Source: Gimesia algae (GTDB lineage: Bacteria > Planctomycetota > Planctomycetia > Planctomycetales > Planctomycetaceae). Taken from it: a stretch of DNA of 64,000 nucleotides. Both the position numbers and the translations under genes were made by a program. The stretch covers positions 3,089,369 through 3,153,368 of the forward strand of contig NZ_CP036343.1 of NCBI RefSeq assembly GCF_007746795.1. Direction: 5' to 3'. Under the pieces are notes generated by a model. That model saw nothing but the letters and a program-made list of their open reading frames with translations, made no database searches and was not told the DNA's origin. Below, one piece after another: positions 16,845-26,176 of this stretch. Every line of letters begins with the position of its first letter. Position 1 is the stretch's first letter.

Positions 16845-17738
16845 ATGAAAGAATTGCAAAACAACAACTCAGATAATACTCAACGTCAAATCGGACTTCT
16901 GGCCGGAGCGGGCCGCTTCCCCATTGTATTTGCGGAACAGGCGCGTCAACAGGGATATTCGGTTTGCTGCCTGGGCATCTTTGGCATGGCCCATGAAGAT
17001 TTATCTGAAGTCTGTGACACCTTTCACTGGGTCCCACTGGCACGAATCGGCAGAGCAATCAAGCTGTTTCAGCGTGAAGAGGTTACGCGCATCGTCATGG
17101 CGGGCAAGATTGAGAAAACGGTCCTGTTCAGCCCCTTCCGAATTTTGAAATTATTACCTGATCTACGTACGCTGCATATGTGGTATCGCTACGCCAGAAA
17201 AGATCGCAAAGACGACACCTTGCTGCTGGCTGTGATTAAAGAATTTGAACGTGACAATATTTTCTTTGAATCCGCATTGGATTTTTGCCCGGAGTTACTC
17301 GTGAAACACGGATTTCTGACCAAACGACGCCCCAGTCATTCCCAATGGGAAGATATCAAAATGGGATGGGACATCGCCAAACAGATGGGACAACTGGATA
17401 TCGGACAAAGTATCGTGATCAACGATAAAGCAGTGATCGCGGTCGAAGCCATCGAAGGCACAGACCGGGCGATTCAACGTGCGGGCCAGTTGTGCAAACG
17501 AGGTGGGTTCACGGTCGTCAAAGTAGCCAAACCCCAACAGGATCGCCGGTTCGATGTCCCCACTGTTGGCATCAAAACCTTGCAGACCATGCACGAAGCG
17601 GGCGGACGGGTACTGGCGATTGAAAGCAATCAGACGATTATGATTGATCAGAAAGAAGTCGCCGATCTGGCTGACAAACTTGGGATCGCAATCGTTTCTC
17701 TGAACGAAGAAGAACTGACTCTGCAACTGGCCAGTTAA
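16845..17738 (+). CDS. lpxI: LpxI, UDP-2,3-diacylglucosamine pyrophosphatase
   Basis: 297 residues, close to LpxI of Caulobacter in length. It splits UDP-2,3-diacylglucosamine into lipid X and UMP, the step done by LpxH in enterobacteria. Matching segments are QIGLLAGAGRFPIVFAEQAR, TRIVMAGKIEKTVLF, DLRTLHMWYRYARKDRKDDT and IGQSIVINDKAVIAVEAIEG followed by TDRAIQRAGQL, which includes the Asp important for catalysis. The C-terminus ends FDVPTVGIKTLQTMHEAGG with a Rossmann-like finish. The gene follows lpxD in the same direction and is convergent with the FHA gene. Planctomycetes using LpxI rather than LpxH fits what is known for them. Confidence 0.94.
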   Translation: MKELQNNNSDNTQRQIGLLAGAGRFPIVFAEQARQQGYSVCCLGIFGMAHEDLSEVCDTFHWVPLARIGRAIKLFQREEVTRIVMAGKIEKTVLFSPFRILKLLPDLRTLHMWYRYARKDRKDDTLLLAVIKEFERDNIFFESALDFCPELLVKHGFLTKRRPSHSQWEDIKMGWDIAKQMGQLDIGQSIVINDKAVIAVEAIEGTDRAIQRAGQLCKRGGFTVVKVAKPQQDRRFDVPTVGIKTLQTMHEAGGRVLAIESNQTIMIDQKEVADLADKLGIAIVSLNEEELTLQLAS

Positions 17739-17758
17739 AACGATGCGGGTACAGAACG

Positions 17759-18187
17759 TCACTCAGATATCAGCTTGACCCCGCTGCCATTTTCACTGTC
17801 GGAATCAAGTGCTTCCTGTTCCTGCCGCCCATCCAGGTTGAATGCGGTCAGCATTTCGGTCCTCTGATGCAGACCGACTTCCGGATCACCTTCTTTTGGA
17901 TCCCCCGCAAGCTCCACCTCAAATTTCGTGGAGGCCAGTGAAAGCTCATCCCCTGGCAGTAAAGCACCGCGGATGATTTTCTGCCCATTTACCCGTGTCC
18001 CATTGGTACTGCACAGATCCCTTACAAACAACAGGCCATCGGTTTTAATAATCACACAATGAATTTTGGAAATGCTGTTCTTATCAATCTGGATATCACA
18101 CAAATCAGATTTCCGACCAACCACGGTCACATCCTTTTTGATCAGGATCGGCTGACCTCCATTTACCGGAATCAATCTCGCTATCAT
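17759..18187 (-). CDS. Small FHA-domain protein
   Basis: 142 residues, almost entirely one forkhead-associated domain. The phosphothreonine-binding residues are present: VVGRKSDLCDIQID (Gly-Arg), NSISKIHCVI (Ser-x-x-His) and DLCSTNGTRVNGQKI (Thr-Asn-Gly). FHA domains read phosphothreonine marks made by Hanks-type kinases. The last 35 residues are polar and acidic (QEALDSDSENGSG) and may be a docking tail. No kinase is next to it. It is convergent with lpxI and divergent from a long intergenic region before ppdK. Partner and pathway unknown. Confidence 0.92.
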   Translation of the reverse strand: MIARLIPVNGGQPILIKKDVTVVGRKSDLCDIQIDKNSISKIHCVIIKTDGLLFVRDLCSTNGTRVNGQKIIRGALLPGDELSLASTKFEVELAGDPKEGDPEVGLHQRTEMLTAFNLDGRQEQEALDSDSENGSGVKLISE

Positions 18188-18814
18188 TGCTGTGGCCCGA
18201 AAGGGATTAAAAGTGTGCGTAAGTGACTACGTAAACAACGCTTATTGTGATCTAATCAGAAATGAGTGTACAAATGAAATTTTGAGCCCTGCCTGTCATG
18301 GTATCACAGGTCGAACAATTTTCCATGCTAAATTACTCAGTTCCCCAGAAAGGGGGCATTTCCGAGAGATTCTGGCCGTGATTTTCGGGGCAATCCATGG
18401 AATTCCCAGGGCGTTTAACTCGATTGTGGCCAGTCTCTTGACGGTGAGTCTGAGCAATGGTAGTGTCCCTAGTAAATGTGCTGAAAATCGATGGTTGAAC
18501 GTACAGGAATCCAGTCCTCCGCATAACGATGGACTGACCAGAGCAAATTCTGAATCCGTTACAACCAAATCGGATCAACTGGATATCAACCGCCAGCGAC
18601 CGGTCTTTACTCTGGAAAGACCATCAGCAGTCTGTAAACTCTTTGCTGACTGCCGCGAGTTCCGGATATATGCATGAGAGGGGATTGAAATTCAATCCCT
18701 CATCTAAACGAGAAGCATCAAGCTTCTGAACAATAGATATGTACTGGTTAGCAACCGGTTTCTTTGCGTGAAGGAACCGAAAGCCTGACCAATTAACACT
18801 AAGAGGAAATAAGT
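18188..18814. promoter_or_regulatory. 627-bp region upstream of ppdK with several palindromes
   Basis: No credible gene; a 161-codon frame here lacks a ribosome binding site and any family features. Near the ppdK start there are a 9-bp-arm palindrome (18681-18699, GGGATTGAA and its complement around one base) and a second small inverted repeat, AGAAGC at 18711-18716 with GCTTCT at 18722-18727. A third, weak pair is CAGTCC/GGACTG at 18512-18536. The ribosome binding site AGAGGAAAT precedes the ATG at 18815. The palindromes could serve regulation of ppdK; nothing shows which factor. Confidence 0.45.
18681..18699. promoter_or_regulatory. Palindrome upstream of ppdK, candidate operator
   Basis: GGGATTGAA and its perfect reverse complement are separated by a single base, 116 bp before the ppdK start codon. 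A dyad of this compactness is typical of a dimeric regulator site. The regulator is unknown. Confidence 0.4.
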
Positions 18815-21547
18815 ATGTCAGGTCAAAAGTATGTGTACTTCTTTGGTGATGGAAAAGCAGATGGCGATGCGACCTTGCGCAACAGCCTCGGTGGTAAAGG
18901 TGCTAACCTGGCAGAAATGATTAATATCGGCCTTCCTGTCCCAGCTGGTTTCACCTTGAACACGGAAGTCTGCATTCACTACAGTAAGACCAAGGGTGAA
19001 TACCCGGAAGGTGTGGAAGCACAGGTTGAAGAAGCGCTGGCCAAAGTGGAAGAAGCCATGGGTGCCAAATTTGGCTGTGACACCAACCCTCTGCTGGTTT
19101 CCTGTCGCTCCGGTGCTCGTGAATCGATGCCCGGTATGATGGACACCGTCTTGAACATCGGCCTGAATGATACCACTGTTGAAGCGCTCGCTAAACAGTC
19201 CGGCAACGAAGCATTCGCCTGGGACAGCTATCGCCGGTTCGTCCAGATGTACGGTGACGTGGTCCTTGGTATGAAAGGCGCTGACGAAGATCCCTTCGAA
19301 CACGCCCTGGAAGCCAAACGCGAATCAGCCGGCGTCCAGTACGATTCCGAACTGAATGCGGAACAGTTGAAAGAACTGGTTGCCGAGTTCAAAGACCTGA
19401 TCAAAAAAGGAACAGGACAGGACTTCCCCACCGATCCCAAACAACAGATCTGGGGTGCCATCGGCGCCGTATTCGGTAGCTGGGACAACGACCGAGCTGC
19501 TGTTTACCGCCGCGATTACGGAATTCCTCACAACTGGGGAACCGCCTGTAATGTTCAGGCCATGGTTTACGGAAACCTGGGTGACGACTGCGCAACAGGC
19601 GTTGGCCTGACTCGTAACTGCTCCACCGGGGAACCCGGTTTCTGCGGCGACTACCTGATCAATGCTCAGGGTGAAGACGTGGTTGCCGGTATCCGAACTC
19701 CCAAGCAGATTGAGTCCACTCTAAGCTCCGATCTGCCCGAAGGTTACAAGCAGCTCGACGACATTGGGCGTAAGCTGGAACAGCATTACAAAGACGTTCA
19801 GGACATCGAATTCACGATTCAACGTGGTAAAGTCTGGATGCTGCAGACTCGAAATGCCAAACGAACCGGTTTTGCCGCAGTCCGGATTGCCGTCGATATG
19901 GTCAATGAAGGTCTGGTCAGCAAAGAACAGGCTATTACTAAAAAGCGTATTCCTGCAGACGACCTGAACCAGTTGCTGCAGCCGATTTTTGACCCTGCTG
20001 AAAAAGAAAAGGCAGCCAAAGCGGGTGACCTGCTTACCAAGGGCATCAATGCTGGCCCCGGTGCCGCCTGTGGTCACATCTGCTTCAGTGCAGAAGATGC
20101 CGAAGCGATCTACAACAAAGACAACTCAGCCCAACTGGTTCTGGTTCGCCGCGAAACCAGTCCGGAAGACCTGCGTGGAATGCGTGTCTCCAAAGGGATT
20201 CTGACTGCACTGGGTGGTGCCAGCTCTCACGCTGCTCTGGTCAGTCGACAGATGGGTAAGGCCTGTATCGTAGGTGCCTCCGAGTTGAAAATTGATTCTG
20301 CTGCTGGAACCATCACCAAAGGTGACAAGGTTCTCAAGAAAGGCGACTGGATCAGTATCGATGGTTTCACCGGAGAAGTCTTTGCCGGTAAAGTTGAAAC
20401 CAAACCCAGCGAAATTGTAGAAGTCCTGATTTCCAAAACCATGAAACCGGAAGATTCTGAAACCTACCAGCGCTATCAGCAGTTGATGACGTGGGTCGAT
20501 GAAATCCGTTCATTGAAAGTGCGTACCAACGCCGACCAGCCCGACCAGGCTGCTGAAGCGATCTCCTTTGGTGCAGAAGGTATCGGCCTGTGCCGAACCG
20601 AGCACATGTTCTTCCATCATCTGGCTGAAATCCGTGAAATGATTGCCGCTGGCGACGTCGAATCGCGAACGAAAGCTGTCAACAAACTGTTGCCGTTCCA
20701 GCGCGAAGACTTTGCCGGTATCTTCCGGGCCATGAATGGGCTGCCGGTTACCATTCGTCTGTTAGACCCACCACTGCACGAGTTCCTCTCTGATCGCCAC
20801 CTGGAAGAACATCCCACGCTGGCCGAAGAACTGGCGAACGAACTGGGCGTCACTGTTGAGTTCATCCGTCGTCGTGTGGAAGAACTGCATGAATTGAATC
20901 CGATGCTGGGTCATCGTGGCTGTCGTCTGGGGATTGTTTATCCGGAAATTACAGCCATGCAGGCTCGGGCCATCATGGAAGCTGCCTGTGACGTTCAGAA
21001 TGAAGGCATTGAAGTCTTCCCTGAAATCATGGTTCCCCTGGCTGGCTTCAAAACGGAATTTGATGACCAGGCTGGCATTATTCGTGAAGAAGCAGAAAAG
21101 GTACTCAAAGAGAAAGGCGTCAAAGTCAACTACCTGGTCGGCACCATGGTTGAACTACCGCGTGCTGCTATCTGTGCTGATCAGATCGCAGAAACTGCTG
21201 AGTTCTTCAGTTTCGGTACGAACGACCTGACACAGACCACCCTGGGTATGAGCCGTGATGACTACGGTACGTTCATCGGCCACTATCGTGAAAACGACAT
21301 CATTCCTTCCGATCCGTTCCAGACCATTGATCAGGATGGGGTTGGACGTCTCATGCAGACAGGTGTCGAGCGTGGTCGTGGAACACGTTCTGGCCTGAAA
21401 ATCGGTATTTGTGGTGAACACGGTGGTGACCCTGCCAGTGTGATCTTCTGCCATGAACTAGGCCTGGATTACGTCAGTTGCTCTCCTTTCCGGGTACCAA
21501 TTGCCCGTCTGGCCGCAGCTCAGGCTGTGCTGGAAGAAAAAGCATAA
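18815..21547 (+). CDS. ppdK: Pyruvate phosphate dikinase
   Basis: 910 residues, full length for PPDK (870-910). It interconverts pyruvate, ATP and phosphate with phosphoenolpyruvate, AMP and pyrophosphate, linking glycolysis and gluconeogenesis in the cytoplasm. The N-terminal nucleotide-binding domain begins LGGKGANLAEMINIGLPVPA. The phosphohistidine segment GGASSHAALVSRQMGKA puts the swivelling His at residue 472; the Thr next to it that plant-type regulators phosphorylate (GGMTSHAA) is Ser here. The C-terminal PEP/pyruvate barrel has GLCRTEHMFF and GICGEHGGDPASV, with the catalytic Cys in YVSCSPFRVP at residue 889. The ribosome binding site is AGAGGAA. A strong hairpin lies 26 bp after the stop. 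Confidence 0.97.
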   Translation: MSGQKYVYFFGDGKADGDATLRNSLGGKGANLAEMINIGLPVPAGFTLNTEVCIHYSKTKGEYPEGVEAQVEEALAKVEEAMGAKFGCDTNPLLVSCRSGARESMPGMMDTVLNIGLNDTTVEALAKQSGNEAFAWDSYRRFVQMYGDVVLGMKGADEDPFEHALEAKRESAGVQYDSELNAEQLKELVAEFKDLIKKGTGQDFPTDPKQQIWGAIGAVFGSWDNDRAAVYRRDYGIPHNWGTACNVQAMVYGNLGDDCATGVGLTRNCSTGEPGFCGDYLINAQGEDVVAGIRTPKQIESTLSSDLPEGYKQLDDIGRKLEQHYKDVQDIEFTIQRGKVWMLQTRNAKRTGFAAVRIAVDMVNEGLVSKEQAITKKRIPADDLNQLLQPIFDPAEKEKAAKAGDLLTKGINAGPGAACGHICFSAEDAEAIYNKDNSAQLVLVRRETSPEDLRGMRVSKGILTALGGASSHAALVSRQMGKACIVGASELKIDSAAGTITKGDKVLKKGDWISIDGFTGEVFAGKVETKPSEIVEVLISKTMKPEDSETYQRYQQLMTWVDEIRSLKVRTNADQPDQAAEAISFGAEGIGLCRTEHMFFHHLAEIREMIAAGDVESRTKAVNKLLPFQREDFAGIFRAMNGLPVTIRLLDPPLHEFLSDRHLEEHPTLAEELANELGVTVEFIRRRVEELHELNPMLGHRGCRLGIVYPEITAMQARAIMEAACDVQNEGIEVFPEIMVPLAGFKTEFDDQAGIIREEAEKVLKEKGVKVNYLVGTMVELPRAAICADQIAETAEFFSFGTNDLTQTTLGMSRDDYGTFIGHYRENDIIPSDPFQTIDQDGVGRLMQTGVERGRGTRSGLKIGICGEHGGDPASVIFCHELGLDYVSCSPFRVPIARLAAAQAVLEEKA

Positions 21548-21979
21548 GACTATTCTCAGTCTAATTTTAACGACAGGGAGAGGTGCTTTGGTGCCTCTCC
21601 CTGTGTTTGACTGTATTTCTATTTCAGTCACATTTGACTCTACTGTTTACGCAATTAATCAGGGAGTTTTCGGAATTTAACCAAAAATCCTCTTCCCCCG
21701 AAGACGATACAACGATAAGATTCTACGCTCACACCCTAACGCTCAGATTGTCTACTTGCGAAACGTGCCGGATGTTAGTGATCCCTTGTTTACAAAACCT
21801 GCCGGGTCAGCCATCACAGTAGTAGAGTGATGCGATTTTGCAGGGCCTACCTCCCTGTAGAACTTGAGTGTTTCTTCTCAAAAAGTTCCGACTAGTATTG
21901 AGCGCTTTGACGAGGACGGTATGTTGCCGTCCGAATTGTATCCATAACATGTTATCCTTAGTGAACGTGCATTAAAGCC
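21548..21979. other. 432-bp region between ppdK and the EF-G gene
   Basis: Holds the ppdK terminator hairpin and presumably the EF-G promoter and leader. A small inverted repeat, GGACGG at 21914-21919 with CCGTCC at 21927-21932, lies about 50 bp before the EF-G start and may form an RNA hairpin in the leader. No gene seen. Confidence 0.4.
21573..21604 (+). terminator. Hairpin after ppdK, likely terminator
   Basis: ACAGGGAGAGG at 21573-21583 pairs perfectly with CCTCTCCCTGT at 21594-21604 around a 10-base loop. It begins 26 bp after the ppdK stop codon. The sequence behind is only moderately T-rich, so termination efficiency is uncertain. Confidence 0.65.
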
Positions 21980-24124
21980 ATGAAAAATCTGGACAAGTAT
22001 CGAAACATTGGAATTTCGGCTCACATCGATTCTGGTAAAACCACACTTACCGAACGAGTTCTGTACTACTCAGGACGAATTCACAAAGTACGTGAAGTTC
22101 GAGGCGGCGATGGTGGCGCTACGATGGATAGTATGGATCTGGAACGCGAGCGCGGAATTACCATCGCGTCTGCTGCCACACAGGTGCAGTGGAAAGACAC
22201 CACGATCAACATCATCGATACTCCAGGTCACGTTGACTTTACTGTCGAAGTGGAACGTAGTCTCCGTGTACTTGACGGTGCGATCCTCGTACTCTGCTCA
22301 GTCGGTGGAGTTCAGAGTCAGTCACTGACAGTCGACCGCCAGATGAAACGTTATAAGGTTCCCCGTATCGCTTTCATCAACAAGATGGACCGCACCGGAG
22401 CCGACTCTGCCAGCGTGATCAAACAGATTTCAGATAAACTGCATGTCGTGCCACTGCCGCTGCAGATTCCCATGGGCGAAGGTGCTCATTTCGAAGGTGT
22501 CGTTGATCTGGTCAGTATGCAGGCCATCACATACACCGGTGAGCAGGGCGAAACCGAAGTCTTCGGTGAAATCCCGGAACAGTTCAAAGCTGCCGCTGAA
22601 GAAGCCCGCGCGAACATGCTGGAAACACTTTCCATGTTCAGCGATGACCTGATGGTCGCTTTGCTGGAAGAAGCTGACGTGCCTGTAGAAGACATCTACA
22701 AGGTCATTCGTGAAGCTACGCTTTCTCACGAAATCACTCCCGTCATGATGGGAACCGCCTTCAAAAACAAAGGCGTGCAAACTCTGCTGGACGCAGTCGT
22801 TCGCTTCCTGCCCAGTCCACTCGACCGCGAAATTACTGCGATTGACCTGGATGCACAGCAGAAAGCCATCAAAGAAGGTGCCGAAGACACCAGCAGTGAT
22901 TCATTCCGTACAAAACTGTCTCACTCTTCAGACAAGCCTCTGGTCTCCATGGCGTTCAAAATTGTCGATGAAACATTCGGACAATTGACCTACATGCGTA
23001 TCTACCAGGGTAAGCTTGAAAAAGGTCAAAGTTACATCAATACACGAACTGGGAACTCCACCCGCTTCGGACGTCTGGTCCGTATGCATGCAGACAGCCG
23101 TGAGGATGTCGATTGTGGTGAAGCCGGTGATATTATCGCTGCCGTCGGCATGGAGTGTGCTTCCGGGGATACCTTCTGTAGTGGCGACGTCAACTTTGCT
23201 CTGGAAAGTATTTTTGTTCCTGAGCCTGTGATTCGTCTTTCAATCGAACCACTCGACCGTGATGGTGCAGACCGCCTGGCCAAAGCCATTCAACGCTTCA
23301 ACCGTGAAGACCCCACATTCCACGTAATGACAGACGATGAAACTAATCAGACGATCATCGCCGGTATGGGGCAGTTACACCTTGACGTTTACATTGAACG
23401 TATCAAGCGCGAATACAAAGTAGAGTGCATCATTGGAGAACCACGTGTTGCTTACCGTGAAACTCCGACGATTGCTGTTGAATACAACCATAAGCACAAA
23501 AAGCAAACTGGTGGCTCCGGTCAGTACGCTCATGTGGTTGGTAAGATTGAGCCCATGTCGGTTGAAACCGATAGTGAGACTTACGAATTTGTTAACAACA
23601 TCAGCCAGGGTCGTATTCCCCGTGAATACATTCCTGCCGTTGATAAAGGTTTCCAGCGAGCCCTGGTGAAAGGACCGCTTTGCGAATGTGAAGTGGTAGG
23701 CGTCAAAGCCACACTTTCTGATGGTTCCTACCATGATGTTGACTCATCAGAAATGGCCTTTAACGTTGCTGGTTTCAACTGTATGCGTGATGCCCTGAAG
23801 AAGTCTAACATGGCTCTTCTGGAACCCATTATGAAACTGGAAGTAGAAGTTCCTGAAGAATATCAGGGGCCGGTTTCTGGTCATATTGCACAAAAACGTG
23901 GTGTGATCAATACTTCCGAAACCCGTATGGGAACCAGTACTTTCATCGCTGAAGTGCCTCTGGCAAGCATGTTTGACTATGCCAACGAACTGCGTTCGAT
24001 GACACAGGGTAAAGGTGGATTCAGCATGGAATTCTCCCGCTACGCTCAGGTACCTCGAAACATTCAGGAAGAAGTCGTAGCACGCCGACTGAAAGAAAAA
24101 GAAGAACGTATGGCAACTGCCTAG
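21980..24124 (+). CDS. fusA: Elongation factor G, mitochondrial-type (spdEFG1-like)
   Basis: 714 residues with all five EF-G domains. It catalyses tRNA-mRNA translocation on the ribosome. GTPase motifs: G1 AHIDSGKTT at residues 14-22, switch region [20 protein letters not shown] and [10 protein letters not shown]. The serine in AHIDSGKTT (canonical bacterial EF-G has AHIDAGKTT), together with [13 protein letters not shown] and [12 protein letters not shown], matches mitochondrial EF-G1 and the related EF-G set of spirochaetes, planctomycetes and some deltaproteobacteria. Domain IV has [13 protein letters not shown], and domain V ends with [15 protein letters not shown] perfect intrinsic terminator follows. 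It is not in a str operon with rpsL/rpsG/tuf, which is unusual for a main EF-G. Confidence 0.95.
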   Translation: MKNLDKYRNIGISAHIDSGKTTLTERVLYYSGRIHKVREVRGGDGGATMDSMDLERERGITIASAATQVQWKDTTINIIDTPGHVDFTVEVERSLRVLDGAILVLCSVGGVQSQSLTVDRQMKRYKVPRIAFINKMDRTGADSASVIKQISDKLHVVPLPLQIPMGEGAHFEGVVDLVSMQAITYTGEQGETEVFGEIPEQFKAAAEEARANMLETLSMFSDDLMVALLEEADVPVEDIYKVIREATLSHEITPVMMGTAFKNKGVQTLLDAVVRFLPSPLDREITAIDLDAQQKAIKEGAEDTSSDSFRTKLSHSSDKPLVSMAFKIVDETFGQLTYMRIYQGKLEKGQSYINTRTGNSTRFGRLVRMHADSREDVDCGEAGDIIAAVGMECASGDTFCSGDVNFALESIFVPEPVIRLSIEPLDRDGADRLAKAIQRFNREDPTFHVMTDDETNQTIIAGMGQLHLDVYIERIKREYKVECIIGEPRVAYRETPTIAVEYNHKHKKQTGGSGQYAHVVGKIEPMSVETDSETYEFVNNISQGRIPREYIPAVDKGFQRALVKGPLCECEVVGVKATLSDGSYHDVDSSEMAFNVAGFNCMRDALKKSNMALLEPIMKLEVEVPEEYQGPVSGHIAQKRGVINTSETRMGTSTFIAEVPLASMFDYANELRSMTQGKGGFSMEFSRYAQVPRNIQEEVVARRLKEKEERMATA

Positions 24125-24140
24125 TTCTGAAGATAAACGA

Positions 24141-24173
24141 AAAAGCCCCGTTTTATGAAACGGGGCTTTTTTT
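24141..24173 (+). terminator. Strong intrinsic terminator after EF-G
   Basis: Perfect 13-bp arms (AAAAGCCCCGTTT at 24141-24153, complement 24158-24170), a four-base loop TATG, and a run of seven T from 24167. It can act in both directions because the opposite strand also carries a T-rich end, which suits the convergent gene at 24203-25114. Confidence 0.95.
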
Positions 24174-24202
24174 ATGCGCCAAGAAATCTGCAGAACAGGT
24201 CA

Positions 24203-25114
24203 TCAGACAAGTTCTGCTTCCGCGGCCAGGATCGGTTCCATCAACTGACGAATCTCTGCTTCCTGCTCTCCCGTCAGTGTCCGCTGCGGTGCCCGTGGCG
24301 GCCCAAAGTCGGCCCCCGTGAGTGTAATTGCATATTTCAGCATACTGATATTGAAGCTGTCCCCGGCACGCGCCCGGTAATCTTCAATGGGCAGAATCTG
24401 TTGCTGAATCCGCATACCTTCCTCATAATTCCCGGCGTGGAAAGCAGCATGCATCGCCAGGGACAGTCGCGGACAGACATTACCTGCACCACTCGTAAAG
24501 CCACCCGATCCGGCCAGCATATAATACGGTGCAAAACGTTCTGCCGACCCACAAACCCATTCCAGCCCGTGTGTGTCTGCATTCACAGTCGTACGAAACT
24601 GATGCATCTGATTCACCGAGTACTTCACGCCGACCGCACGGGGATCGGAGGCCAGTTTTAACAGCAGTACATCACTGGGGATTTCTGCTTTTTTATAGAA
24701 CAGTGTCGGACAATCAACAGCATCCATCACCGTCAGGTAATATTCTTCTGCTCCCCGGTCACTCATATAAGGATGAGCGAAGGGCATAAACATAATCCCG
24801 GTTGCTCCCGCTTGAATACAGTCAATCGCCGTCTGGCGGGCCACGTTTACCTGGTAGCCAACAGGGGCAAAGATCAGTGTCTCCGGACCAGTCACTTCGC
24901 GAGTCACTTTGACCAGTTGGACAATTTCTTCAGGCGACAGGCTGTGAAATTCACTTGTACCTGCACCTGGTAAATAGACACGCATACCCGCTTCATATAA
25001 ATTTTGCGTATGCGCTGCCTGCTGATCCAGATTGATCTGATCGTTCTGATCAAATGCAGTCAGCGGCACAATATGCACGGTTTGCAGCTGTTGACGTTCA
25101 AGGGAGGGACTCAT
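24203..25114 (-). CDS. Dihydrodipicolinate synthase (DapA)-family aldolase/lyase
   Basis: 303 residues, the usual length for the DapA/N-acetylneuraminate lyase family of class I aldolase barrels. The family start is TVHIVPLTAFDQNDQINL, followed by GTSEFHSLSPEEIVQLVKVT (the GTTGE region), AGATGIMFMPFAHPY and the Schiff-base lysine in AVGVKYSVNQMHQF. At the position of the conserved Tyr segment (YNxPxR in DapA) it has LFYKKAEIPS, so the substrate is probably not that of true DapA. Related enzymes act on keto-deoxy sugar acids. The ribosome binding site AGGA lies 8 bases before the ATG at 25114. It is convergent with EF-G and divergent from the CitG-like gene. Substrate not assignable. Confidence 0.85.
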   Translation of the reverse strand: MSPSLERQQLQTVHIVPLTAFDQNDQINLDQQAAHTQNLYEAGMRVYLPGAGTSEFHSLSPEEIVQLVKVTREVTGPETLIFAPVGYQVNVARQTAIDCIQAGATGIMFMPFAHPYMSDRGAEEYYLTVMDAVDCPTLFYKKAEIPSDVLLLKLASDPRAVGVKYSVNQMHQFRTTVNADTHGLEWVCGSAERFAPYYMLAGSGGFTSGAGNVCPRLSLAMHAAFHAGNYEEGMRIQQQILPIEDYRARAGDSFNISMLKYAITLTGADFGPPRAPQRTLTGEQEAEIRQLMEPILAAEAELV

Positions 25115-25278
25115 GAAACAATTCCTGTTACCTGGGAAGATCGGGGGATCAGAGACTTCATTTCTCCGGATTCATCCTGCAGAATGAAACCACGACGTGG
25201 AATCTCAACAGAATACTTAAGACTCTTTACATACTGTTGTACGTAGAATACTGGTGACCATCAATCGAGTCGGGCCTC

Positions 25279-26175
25279 ATGAGTCAAAATAATCATCAAC
25301 TCGAACATTGGTGCTATCTGGCATGTGTGATGGAGGCGACCGCCCGAAAACCGGGAAACGTCCATCCAGAGGCTTCTTTTCCCGATTTGAGCTATGCCGA
25401 TTTTCTAAAATCAGCAGCGGTCATCGCTCCCCTTCTGGCTCAATCCATCGAACAGCCTACGGGAGAACTTGTTCTATCCTGTATCAGAAAAACCCAAAAC
25501 GCTGTGCCCAGCAATTCCAATCTGGGAATGGTATTACTGTTGGCTCCCCTGACGCGAATTCCTGCGTCGGAAACGATTGCAAATAGAATTTCCCCCCTTT
25601 TACACGCGCTGACCGTCGAAGATGCCCGCGCCGTCTATAAGGCAATCCGACTCGCAAATCCCGGAGGCATGGGAACGACAGAGGCTGAAGACATCGCGCA
25701 GGATCCAACGGAAACTCTGCGCGACGTCATGTGCCTCGCTGCCGAACGGGACTCGATCGCCCGCGAATACGCCACTGACTTTCAGATCGTTCTGAATACG
25801 GGTGTCCCGGCGATTACCGAATACTGGAATCAAACACATTGCTGGGAAACCGCCATTATCCGTTTGCAACTGCGACTGATGTCTGACGTTCCCGATACTT
25901 TAATTGCCAGAAAACTGGGCCGTGCAGAAGCAGAAGAAGCAGCGCGTCGCGCCCGATCTGTCCTGCAGGCAGAAGGGGGAACAGGTCATCTGGAGGAATT
26001 TGATTCCTGGCTGCGCGAACAGGGAAACCAGCGGAATCCCGGCACAACGGCGGACCTGATTGTGGCAACGCTGTTTGTCGCATTGCGGGATGGTTTCATT
26101 CCTGCCCCTGCCCCCGGTACAATAATCGAAATGATTCCACCAAAATTCCATCAGTACCTGAATTCAAAGTTTTAA
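25279..26175 (+). CDS. Triphosphoribosyl-dephospho-CoA synthase (CitG/MdcB) family protein
   Basis: 298 residues. Family motifs are at the N-terminus, ACVMEATARKPGNVHPEASF, then NSNLGMVLLLAPLTRIP, AIRLANPGGMGTTEAEDI and FQIVLNTGVPAITEYW. Classical CitG makes the prosthetic group precursor of citrate lyase or malonate decarboxylase from ATP and dephospho-CoA. No lyase or decarboxylase gene is nearby. In archaea and in bacteria with tetrahydromethanopterin-linked C1 metabolism, related proteins sit among C1-carrier genes, so a pterin-related role is a reasonable alternative. The next gene starts only one base after the stop and encodes a PTPS-type pterin enzyme, which supports that reading but does not prove it. 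Confidence 0.82.
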   Translation: MSQNNHQLEHWCYLACVMEATARKPGNVHPEASFPDLSYADFLKSAAVIAPLLAQSIEQPTGELVLSCIRKTQNAVPSNSNLGMVLLLAPLTRIPASETIANRISPLLHALTVEDARAVYKAIRLANPGGMGTTEAEDIAQDPTETLRDVMCLAAERDSIAREYATDFQIVLNTGVPAITEYWNQTHCWETAIIRLQLRLMSDVPDTLIARKLGRAEAEEAARRARSVLQAEGGTGHLEEFDSWLREQGNQRNPGTTADLIVATLFVALRDGFIPAPAPGTIIEMIPPKFHQYLNSKF

Positions 26176-26176
26176 T

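Noticed and set aside
18192-18677. 161-codon plus-strand frame between the FHA gene and ppdK
   Set aside because: No ribosome binding site, no recognisable content, unusual composition with scattered Cys and Arg; more likely chance in a long intergenic region.
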